From NCBI RefSeq assembly GCF_014651055.1, contig NZ_BMWD01000001.1, positions 539,770 through 603,769 of the forward strand: 64,000 nt of DNA, read 5' to 3'. Below, piece by piece: positions 57,007-64,000 of this stretch (its first letter is position 1; every line of letters begins with the position of its first letter). The notes beneath the pieces are model-generated. The model worked only from the letters and a program-made list of their open reading frames with translations, was not told where the DNA came from and did not search any database. Source of the DNA: Streptomyces fructofermentans (GTDB taxonomy: Bacteria > Actinomycetota > Actinomycetes > Streptomycetales > Streptomycetaceae). The position numbers and the translations under genes were made by a program.

Positions 57007-57891
57007 GTGAGCTCGAAGAACCGTGTGTACGTGGCGGTGGCGGCGTTCTGCGCCATCGTCGCGGCCGGACTGGCGCTCGCCGTCAGTTCCGGTTCGGACG
57101 AACAGGACGACACCTTCCTCGACCGGGACCGGATCAGCGTCGGCATGCACAACGACCTGCCCGGCGTCGGCTACGAGGAGAACTACCACCGGTCGGGCTT
57201 CGACCAGTTGGTCTTCGAGCGCGTCAGGGAGGGCCTGGGGTTCCGGTCCTCCCCGCCGAGCAACATCTCCTCCGAAGCGCGCGTCCCGGTGCTGGTGAAG
57301 GGGGATCTCGACATGGTGTTCGCGTCGTTCTCCATCACGGAGAAACGCATGAGGTACGTGGACTTCGTGGGCCCGTACGTGACCACCTACCAGGGATTCC
57401 TGGTGGGTCCCGAATCGAAGGTCGACGAACTCGACGACCTCGAGGGCGGGATGGTGTGCTCGTGGGAGGGCACCACGTCCGCGGACGCCGTCGCCGACCT
57501 GAAGCGCGAGGGCATCGCGTCCAAGACGCTCGTCGACGCCTCCGACTGCCTGGAGGAACTCAAGAAGGGGAAGGTGCAGGCGGTCTCCACCGACCAGATG
57601 ATCCTGCACGGCTTCGCGCGCCAGCACGCGAAGGACGGCCTGGAGGTGGTCCCCGACGTCACCATCGGCGCCCCGCAGCACTACGGGATCGGCCTGCCGA
57701 AGGGCCACCGGGCCGACTGCCGGGAGCTGCGCGAGTTCGTGAAGCGGTACGTCGGGAGCAGCGACTGGATCAGGGACGTCACGACGTCCCTGCCGGACAT
57801 CGCCGACACGGAGCCGGGCTGGATCAGCGACTACGAGCCGAGCGACGAGGCGATCGACGCGCGGTCCTGCCGTGACACGCCGAGCAGCTGA
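57007..57891 (+). CDS. Cassette gene 3: membrane-anchored family 3 solute-binding protein
   Basis: A 294-residue protein with an N-terminal membrane segment (about residues 7-27) without a lipobox, followed by a bacterial solute-binding fold of family 3. The signature DMVFASFSITEKRMRYVDFVGPY is the domain hallmark (cue: ASFSITEKRMRYVDF). Four cysteines in the second half may pair. No permease or ATPase is nearby, so it more likely presents a ligand to another membrane protein, perhaps gene 2, than feeds a transporter. It follows gene 2 by 10 bp. Confidence 0.85.
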   Translation: MSSKNRVYVAVAAFCAIVAAGLALAVSSGSDEQDDTFLDRDRISVGMHNDLPGVGYEENYHRSGFDQLVFERVREGLGFRSSPPSNISSEARVPVLVKGDLDMVFASFSITEKRMRYVDFVGPYVTTYQGFLVGPESKVDELDDLEGGMVCSWEGTTSADAVADLKREGIASKTLVDASDCLEELKKGKVQAVSTDQMILHGFARQHAKDGLEVVPDVTIGAPQHYGIGLPKGHRADCRELREFVKRYVGSSDWIRDVTTSLPDIADTEPGWISDYEPSDEAIDARSCRDTPSS

Positions 57892-58044
57892 GGCCCCCGC
57901 CCGGCTCCCGGGCGGCCCCGCCGGTCACCCCGACTCCACCCGACTCCAGGGCCGCCCCGCGGGTCACCCATGCCTCACAAGTAGCCCCGGCCCCGCCCGG
58001 CACCGGCATCGCTGACCCGCCCGCCCCGGAACGCCGGAACGCCG

Positions 58045-58084
58045 GAGGGCCCGGTCCCCGCGACATCGCGGGAACCGGGCCCTC
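58045..58084. terminator. Hairpin between the cassette and the kgd gene
   Basis: Arms 58045-58062 and 58067-58084 pair at 17 of 18 positions around ACAT, between two converging genes. Confidence 0.85.
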
Positions 58085-58114
58085 CTCGCACGCTCGGGCG
58101 CGCACGCGGACCGG

Positions 58115-61100
58115 TCAGGCCTCGAACACCTCGCGCACGAGCTGCTCCTGCTCGGCCTGGTGGCGCTTCGCCGAACCCACGGCGGGCGACGAGGATGCCG
58201 GGCGGGAGATGCGCCGCAGGCGCTCCCCGTGCGGGACGTCCGCGCCGACCGCCAGGTCCAGGTGGTCGATCAGGTTGAGCGCGATGAACGGCCAGGCACC
58301 CTGGTTCGCCGGCTCCTCCTGGGCCCACAGGTACTTCTCGGCGTTCGGGTACTTGGCGATCTCCGCCTGGAGCTCGGCACCCGGCAGCGGGTACAGGCGC
58401 TCGATGCGGATGATGGCCGTGTCCGTCGCACCGCGCTTGGTGCGCTCCGCGTCGAGGTCGTAGTAGACCTTGCCGGCGCAGAAGACGACCTTGCGGACGG
58501 CGGACGGGTCCACCGACGCGTCACCGATGACGGGACGGAAGCCGCCCGTCGTGAACTCCTCCGCCTTCGACGCGGCCGCCTTGAGGCGGAGCATCGACTT
58601 CGGGGTGAAGACCACCAGCGGCTTGTGGTGCGGGTTGTGCACCTGCCACCGCAGGAGGTGGAAGTAGTTCGACGGCAGGGTCGGCATGGCGACCGTCATG
58701 TTGTTCTGCGCGCACATCTGGAGGAAGCGCTCCGGGCGGGCGGACGAGTGGTCCGGGCCCTGTCCCTCGTAGCCGTGCGGGAGGAGCAGGGTGACGCCGG
58801 ACGTCTGGCCCCACTTCTGCTCCGCCGACGAGATGAACTCGTCCACGACCGTCTGGGCGCCGTTGACGAAGTCGCCGAACTGCGCCTCCCACAGCACGAG
58901 GGACTCGGGGCGGGCCAGCGAGTAGCCGTACTCGAAGCCCATCGCCGCGTACTCGGACAGGAGCGAGTCGTAGACGTTGTAGCGGGCCTGCTCGTCCGAG
59001 AGGTACTGGAGCGGGGTGAAGTCCTCGCCCGTCTCCCGGTCGATCAGCACCGCGTGGCGCTGGCCGAACGTGCCGCGGCGGGAGTCCTGGCCCGAGAGGC
59101 GCACCGGGGTGCCCTCGAGGAGCAGGGAGCCGATCGCGAGCGTCTCGCCCATGCCCCAGTCGATCGTGCCGTCCTCGACCATCGACGCGCGGCGCTGCAG
59201 CTGCGGCAGCAGGCGCGGGTGGACGGTGACGCGCTCGGGGATGTTGACCTGGGACTCGGCGATCCGCTTGACGACCTCCTGGGAGACCGCCGTGGTGACG
59301 GCCACCGGGAACTCCGGCTTCACGTCCGGGACGTGCGCCTCGGACGGTGCGGCGGTGGCCTCGCGGACCTCCGTGAAGACCTTCTCCAGCTGGCCCTGGT
59401 AGTCCTGCAGCGCCTGCTCGGCCTCCTCCAGCGTGATGTCGCCCCGGCCGATCAGCGACTCGGTGTAGAGCTTGCGCACCGAGCGCTTCTTGTCGATCAG
59501 GTCGTACATCAGCGGCTGCGTGAAGGCCGGGTTGTCGGACTCGTTGTGACCGCGGCGGCGGTAGCAGATGAGGTCGATCACCACGTCCTTGTTGAACGCC
59601 TGGCGGAACTCGAAGGCCAGGCGCGCGACGCGCACCACGGCCTCCGGGTCGTCGCCGTTCACGTGGAAGATCGGGGCCTCGATCATGCGGGCCACGTCGG
59701 TGGCGTACATCGAGGAGCGCGAGGACTCCGGGGCGGCCGTGAAGCCGACCTGGTTGTTGATGACGACGTGGACCGTGCCGCCCGTGCGGTAGCCGCGCAG
59801 CTGCGACATGTTCAGGGTCTCGGCCACGACGCCCTGGCCCGCGAAGGCCGCGTCGCCGTGCAGGGCCACCGGCAGGACGGTGAAGTCCGTGCCGCCCTTG
59901 TTGATGATGTCCTGCTTGGCGCGCGCGATGCCCTCGAGGATCGGGTCGACCGCCTCCAGGTGCGAGGGGTTGGCGGCCAGCGAGACCTTGATCTGCTCGC
60001 CGTCCAGGCCCGTGAAGGTGCCCTCGGCGCCCAGGTGGTACTTCACGTCGCCGGAGCCGTGCATCGACTTCGGGTCGAGGTTGCCCTCGAACTCCCGGAA
60101 GATCTGCGCGTACGACTTGCCGACGATGTTCGCGAGGACGTTCAGGCGGCCGCGGTGGGCCATGCCGATGACGACCTCGTCGAGGCGCGACTCGGCCGCG
60201 CTGTCGAGGACCGCGTCCAGCAGCGGGATGACGGACTCGCCGCCCTCCAGGGAGAAGCGCTTCTGGCCGACGTACTTCGTCTGCAGGAAGGTCTCGAAGG
60301 CCTCCGCGGCGTTCAGCCGGCGCAGGATGCGCAGCTGCTCCTCGCGCTCCGGCTTGCTGTGCGGGCGCTCGATGCGGTCCTGGATCCACTTGCGCTGCTT
60401 CGGGTCCTGGATGTGCATGAACTCGACGCCGGTGGTGCGGCAGTACGAGTCGCGCAGCACGCCGAGGATGTCGCGCAGCTTCATCAGGGACTTGCCCGCG
60501 AAGCCGCCGACGGCGAACTCGCGCTCCAGGTCCCAGAGCGTGAGGCCGTGCTCGGTGATGTCCAGGTCGGGGTGCTTGCGCTGGCGGTACTCCAGCGGGT
60601 CGGTGTCGGCCATGACGTGGCCGCGGACCCGGTAGGAGTGGATCAGCTCGAAGACGCGGGCGGCCTTGGTGACGTCGTCGTCGTGCGAGGCGTCGATGTC
60701 CTTGAGCCAGCGGACCGGCTCGTACGGAATGCGCAGCGCCTCGAAGATCTCGTCGTAGAAGCCGTTCTCGCCGAGCAGGTAGTTCGCGACGACGCGCAGG
60801 AACTCGCCCGAGGCCGCGCCCTGGATGACCCGGTGGTCGTAGGTCGACGTGAGCGTCATGACCTTCGCGATGCCGAGCTTGTTCAGGGTGTCCTGGGAGG
60901 TGCCCTGGAACTCCGCCGGGTAGTCCATCGAGCCGACGCCCATGATGACCGACTGCCCGGGCATCAGACGCGGGACCGAGTGGACGGTGCCGAGGCCGCC
61001 GGGGTTGGTCAGGGAGACCGTGACACCGCTGAAGTCGTCCATCGTCAGCTTGCCGTCACGGGCACGGCGGACGATGTCCTCGTAGGCCTGCCAGAACTCG

Positions 61101-61936
61101 AAGAAGTTCAGCGTCTCGGCCTTCTTGATGCCCGCGACGACGAGCTGGCGGTCGCCGTTGGGCTTCACCAGGTCGATGGCGAGGCCGAAGTTGACGTGCT
61201 CCGGCTTGACCAGGGTCGGCTTGCCGTCCCGCTCCGCGAAGGAGTGGTTCATCGTCGGCATGGCCTTGATGGCCTGCACCATCGCGTAGCCGATGAGGTG
61301 GGTGAAGGAGATCTTCCCGCCCCGGGCACGCTTCAGGTGGTTGTTGATCACGATGCGGTTGTCGAAGAGCAGCTTCACCGGGACCGCGCGCACGGACGTG
61401 GCCGTGGGCACCTCGATGGAGGCGTTCATGTTCTTCGCGACCGCGGCGCTCGGTCCGCGCAGCGTCACGTACTCCGGACCCTCGGCGGACGGGGTCGCGG
61501 CGGGCGCGGGCTTCGCGGCGGCCGGCGCGGCCGCGGCGGGCTTGGCGGGCGCCGGAGCGGCGGCGGCCGGCTTCGGCGCCGCGGGGGCGGCCGGAGCGGG
61601 TGCGGCCGGAGCCGCGGCGGCCCGTACCGGGGTGGCCTGGGCCGGAGGCGCGGCCTTGACCGGCGCCGCGGGCGCCGGGGCGGGCGCAGCCACCGTGGTG
61701 GTGCCCGCGGCCCCCGCGGCCGCGGTACCCGCCGGAGCCGAGGCGGCGGCGCCGCCCGGCTTGTAGTCGGCGAAGAAGTCCCACCAGGCTCGGTCTACCG
61801 AATTCGGGTCCTGGAGGTACTGCTGATAGATCTCGTCGACGAGCCACTCGTTGGGACCGAACGCGGCAGCGGGGTTCTTCCCGGCCTGGTCCTCGGTCGA
61901 GACGCTCGATGAGTTACTGGGGGACTGTGGCGACAC
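58115..61936 (-). CDS. 2-oxoglutarate dehydrogenase E1/E2 fusion (OdhA/Kgd type)
   Basis: TCA-cycle enzyme of 1273 residues with the actinobacterial fusion layout: a short N-terminal E1 segment ([20 protein letters not shown]), an Ala/Pro-rich linker (about 70-150), an E2 acyltransferase domain with the active-site [10 protein letters not shown], then the thiamine-diphosphate E1 domain with [13 protein letters not shown] and [20 protein letters not shown] (cue for the phosphate loop). GTG at 61936 starts [10 protein letters not shown] and is preceded by GAGGG; longer frames lack support. No lipoyl domain is present, so lipoyl groups must come from another protein, as known for this class. Confidence 0.94.
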   Translation of the reverse strand: MSPQSPSNSSSVSTEDQAGKNPAAAFGPNEWLVDEIYQQYLQDPNSVDRAWWDFFADYKPGGAAASAPAGTAAAGAAGTTTVAAPAPAPAAPVKAAPPAQATPVRAAAAPAAPAPAAPAAPKPAAAAPAPAKPAAAAPAAAKPAPAATPSAEGPEYVTLRGPSAAVAKNMNASIEVPTATSVRAVPVKLLFDNRIVINNHLKRARGGKISFTHLIGYAMVQAIKAMPTMNHSFAERDGKPTLVKPEHVNFGLAIDLVKPNGDRQLVVAGIKKAETLNFFEFWQAYEDIVRRARDGKLTMDDFSGVTVSLTNPGGLGTVHSVPRLMPGQSVIMGVGSMDYPAEFQGTSQDTLNKLGIAKVMTLTSTYDHRVIQGAASGEFLRVVANYLLGENGFYDEIFEALRIPYEPVRWLKDIDASHDDDVTKAARVFELIHSYRVRGHVMADTDPLEYRQRKHPDLDITEHGLTLWDLEREFAVGGFAGKSLMKLRDILGVLRDSYCRTTGVEFMHIQDPKQRKWIQDRIERPHSKPEREEQLRILRRLNAAEAFETFLQTKYVGQKRFSLEGGESVIPLLDAVLDSAAESRLDEVVIGMAHRGRLNVLANIVGKSYAQIFREFEGNLDPKSMHGSGDVKYHLGAEGTFTGLDGEQIKVSLAANPSHLEAVDPILEGIARAKQDIINKGGTDFTVLPVALHGDAAFAGQGVVAETLNMSQLRGYRTGGTVHVVINNQVGFTAAPESSRSSMYATDVARMIEAPIFHVNGDDPEAVVRVARLAFEFRQAFNKDVVIDLICYRRRGHNESDNPAFTQPLMYDLIDKKRSVRKLYTESLIGRGDITLEEAEQALQDYQGQLEKVFTEVREATAAPSEAHVPDVKPEFPVAVTTAVSQEVVKRIAESQVNIPERVTVHPRLLPQLQRRASMVEDGTIDWGMGETLAIGSLLLEGTPVRLSGQDSRRGTFGQRHAVLIDRETGEDFTPLQYLSDEQARYNVYDSLLSEYAAMGFEYGYSLARPESLVLWEAQFGDFVNGAQTVVDEFISSAEQKWGQTSGVTLLLPHGYEGQGPDHSSARPERFLQMCAQNNMTVAMPTLPSNYFHLLRWQVHNPHHKPLVVFTPKSMLRLKAAASKAEEFTTGGFRPVIGDASVDPSAVRKVVFCAGKVYYDLDAERTKRGATDTAIIRIERLYPLPGAELQAEIAKYPNAEKYLWAQEEPANQGAWPFIALNLIDHLDLAVGADVPHGERLRRISRPASSSPAVGSAKRHQAEQEQLVREVFEA

Positions 61937-62211
61937 GGCGGCAACCGCCCTCTTCCGCTTCACAAGGTGATGGACAGCGGGAATAAAGGCTACGCCCCCC
62001 CGGCCGGGTAGGTCAGGCCGGGCCTGGTCATCGTCGCGTAAGTCACACAGATTGCTGTGTTTCGGCGCTGGAATTGGCGGGAAACAAGCGAGGTTCCGAT
62101 GCGGAAGGTGCGCGTCGGCTCCGGACCGCGGCCCCTAAATGCCGGGTCCACGGACGATGACACGTGTCCTGCTGCCCGATCACAGGTGGATCTTGGGCTC
62201 TGACTCGAACC

Positions 62212-63447
62212 CTACGTCAACCGGTCGGTGGAGGGCACTCCCGGAAGAGTGACCTGGATCCGGCAGCCCCGCTGGGATTCGGCCACGCCGATCCGGCCAC
62301 CGTGCAGATCCACCGCCCAGCGGGCGATCGCCAGCCCGAGACCGGTGCCGCCGTCGCTGCCGGGGCCGTGCGGCGCCGCCACACCGCCGCGGTTGAACCG
62401 CTCGAAGACCCGGTGCCACTCCGAGCGCGGAATCCCCGGCCCCTCGTCCAGGACCTCCAGGTCCAGGGACTCCGGCGATTCGCCGCGCCGGGCCCGTACG
62501 GTCACACGTCCGTGCGGCGGGCTGTGCTTGACCGCGTTGTCGATGAGGTTGGCGACGACCTGGTGGATCCGCTCCGGGTCCGCGTGCGCGGTCAGCTCGG
62601 GCGGGGAGACGTCGAGGTGGAGGTGGACGTCGGTGCGCGTGTGGCTGCCGGAGCCGGAGGCGATTCCCCCGCGCGCGGAGGACAGCATGTTGGCCTCCTT
62701 CAGGACGCCCGACAGGTACGGCCACACCTCGAAACGGCGCTTGCGCAGCGGTACGACGCCGTTGTCCAGCCGGGAGAGGTCCAGCAGCGTCTCGACGAGC
62801 CGCCCGAGTCGCTCCGTCTGCTTCAGGGCCGTACGCATGGTCTCGGGGTCGGCGGCGGAGACCCCGTCCACGACGTTCTCCAGGACCGCGCGCAGGCCCG
62901 CGATGGGGGTGCGCAGCTCGTGGGAGACGTTGGCCACCAGCTCCTTGCGCTGGCGGTCCTGGGCCTCCAGGTCGTCGGCCATCCGGTTGATCGTCTGGGC
63001 CAGGTCGCCCAGCTCGTCGCGGCGGTCGGCGCCCTTGACCCGGCGGGTGTAGTCGCCGTGCGAGATGCCCCGGGCCACCCTGTTCATCTCGTCCAGCGGA
63101 GCGGTGAGCGAGTGCGCCACGAACTGGGTGATCAGCAGGGTCGCGATCATCGAGAAGACCGTGATGAAGCGCAGCTCGGTCTCGGTGCGCGCGGCGATGA
63201 TCAGCAGGCCGGTGGTGATGAAGACGGAGACGACGACGAGCGTGCCCAGCTTCGTCTTGATCGAGAAGGGGCGCACATCGCCCCAGGAGCCCGAACCCGG
63301 ACCGGGTCCCGGGCCCGGTCCCGAGGGCGGGCCCCCGGCGGGGGACGCGCCGGCACCGGGGACGCCCGGACCCGCGCCCGCTCCGGCCTGCGTGCCCGGT
63401 CCGGTGCCGGTCCCCGCGCCCTTGCGTGGCAAGCCGATACCGCTCAT
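62212..63447 (-). CDS. Sensor histidine kinase of a two-component system
   Basis: A 411-residue membrane kinase. The first 55 residues are Gly/Pro-rich and cytoplasmic, then two membrane segments (about 65-85 and 90-112) with only a few residues between them, so the sensing part is inside the membrane or cytoplasm. HAMP follows (about 112-165), then HisKA with NVSHELRTPIAGLRAVLE and an ATPase domain with NLIDNAVKHS and GTGLGLAIARW. It lies 33 bp after the response regulator gene. Confidence 0.92.
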   Translation of the reverse strand: MSGIGLPRKGAGTGTGPGTQAGAGAGPGVPGAGASPAGGPPSGPGPGPGPGSGSWGDVRPFSIKTKLGTLVVVSVFITTGLLIIAARTETELRFITVFSMIATLLITQFVAHSLTAPLDEMNRVARGISHGDYTRRVKGADRRDELGDLAQTINRMADDLEAQDRQRKELVANVSHELRTPIAGLRAVLENVVDGVSAADPETMRTALKQTERLGRLVETLLDLSRLDNGVVPLRKRRFEVWPYLSGVLKEANMLSSARGGIASGSGSHTRTDVHLHLDVSPPELTAHADPERIHQVVANLIDNAVKHSPPHGRVTVRARRGESPESLDLEVLDEGPGIPRSEWHRVFERFNRGGVAAPHGPGSDGGTGLGLAIARWAVDLHGGRIGVAESQRGCRIQVTLPGVPSTDRLT

Positions 63448-63480
63448 GACATCCGCCCCCTCGAATCAGGGTGCCCGACT

Positions 63481-64000
63481 CTAAGGCGTCGGGGTCTCCA
63501 GCGCGTAGCCGACTCCGTGCACCGTACGGATCCGCTCGGCGCCGATCTTCCGGCGCAGCGCCTTGATGTGGCTGTCCACGGTCCGGGTGCCGGACGCGTC
63601 GGCCCAGTCCCACACCTCGGCCAGCAACTGCTCGCGCGACAGCACCGCGCGCGGTGTGTTCGCCAGGCAGACCAGCAGGTCGAACTCGGTGGGCGTGAGG
63701 TGGACGTCCTCGCTGCGCACCCGCACCCGGCGCTGCGCGTGGTCGATCTCCAGCTCGCCGAGGCGCAGGATGCCCGAGCGCGGCGTGGAGGCGGCGAGCG
63801 CGGCCCGCTCCACCCGGCGCAGCAGCACGTGCACGCGCGCGGCCAGCTCCCGCATCGAGAACGGCTTCGTCATGTAGTCGTCGGCGCCGACGCCGAGCCC
63901 GACCAGCATGTCCGTCTCGTCGTCGCGCGCCGTGAGCATCAGGACCGGCACCGGGCGGGCCGCCTGCACGCGGCGGCAGACCTCCAGGCCGTCGAAGCCC
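63481..64000 (-). CDS. OmpR-family response regulator, cut by the window end
   Basis: The 3' part of a response regulator gene; its start is beyond the window. The visible receiver end has VLMLTARDDETDMLVGLGVG and the conserved Lys in YMTKPFSMREL, and the winged-helix DNA-binding domain follows (HLTPTEFDLLVCLANTPRAV and TVDSHIKALRRKIG). The receiver aspartate lies outside. It pairs with the kinase gene 33 bp downstream. Confidence 0.93.
   Translation of the reverse strand, partial: GFDGLEVCRRVQAARPVPVLMLTARDDETDMLVGLGVGADDYMTKPFSMRELAARVHVLLRRVERAALAASTPRSGILRLGELEIDHAQRRVRVRSEDVHLTPTEFDLLVCLANTPRAVLSREQLLAEVWDWADASGTRTVDSHIKALRRKIGAERIRTVHGVGYALETPTP

Noticed and set aside
58160..61912. A 1250-codon open frame opposite the 2-oxoglutarate dehydrogenase gene
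   Set aside because: It is the antisense shadow of a gene with clear domains; composition is Arg/Val/Leu/Asp-rich low complexity with no motif.

Overview
The window reads as chromosomal DNA of a Streptomyces species. It has very high GC, GTG and TTG starts, many ATGA/GTGA gene overlaps, leaderless promoters and several actinobacterial signature genes (dasR, wblE, a SigB-type sigma factor with its anti-sigma partner, eshA, Ni-SOD). From memory, gene order follows the S. coelicolor region around SCO5220 to SCO5283. I saw no rRNA, tRNA, CRISPR array, insertion sequence or phage module.

Layout, left to right: (1) 0-4.3 kb: end of an unknown gene, peptide deformylase, and the albaflavenone pair (epi-isozizaene synthase and its P450). 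(2) 4.3-9.4 kb: class Ia ribonucleotide reductase nrdA-nrdB with an AraC-type regulator downstream; the operon is led by two NrdR boxes and a cobalamin riboswitch. (3) 9.4-13.1 kb: acetyltransferase, nucleoside hydrolase, and a DUF3311 plus sodium:solute symporter operon. (4) 13.7-21.1 kb: the aminosugar regulon: dasR, dasABC chitobiose uptake, a GH3 N-acetylglucosaminidase and nagB, with five DasR-type sites. The fifth site precedes a region matching the position of the small RNA scr5239. (5) 21.4-31.3 kb: PdtaS-like kinase, WblE, a diacylglycerol-kinase-family protein, sigH with its anti-sigma gene, a UBP zinc finger, a Na+/H+ antiporter, a PLP enzyme and an amidase. (6) 31.6-37 kb: the family 2B encapsulin shell EshA next to a polyprenyl diphosphate synthase, then strand-biased purine-rich and pyrimidine-rich spacers around an acetyltransferase. 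(7) 37-46.4 kb: small metabolic and stress genes: a YCII protein with an ECF42-type sigma factor, VOC/AraC pair, Ni-superoxide dismutase with its peptidase, and a polar amino-acid ABC transporter. (8) 47-58 kb: malic enzyme, oxidoreductase, a DNA-binding/Clp-N pair, a DUF4097-PadR operon, large simple-repeat spacers and an uncharacterised three-gene membrane cassette. (9) 58-64 kb: the fused 2-oxoglutarate dehydrogenase and a two-component system cut by the window end.

The aminosugar genes form a uptake-to-catabolism route. DasABC imports chitobiose (no ATPase is encoded here, so a shared one such as MsiK is expected), the GH3 enzyme cleaves it to GlcNAc, and NagB turns glucosamine-6-phosphate into fructose-6-phosphate; DasR sites link these genes. 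The least explained parts are the 55.7-57.9 kb cassette, the encapsulin/prenyltransferase pairing, the open frame that extends sigH across its anti-sigma gene, and the repeat-filled spacers.
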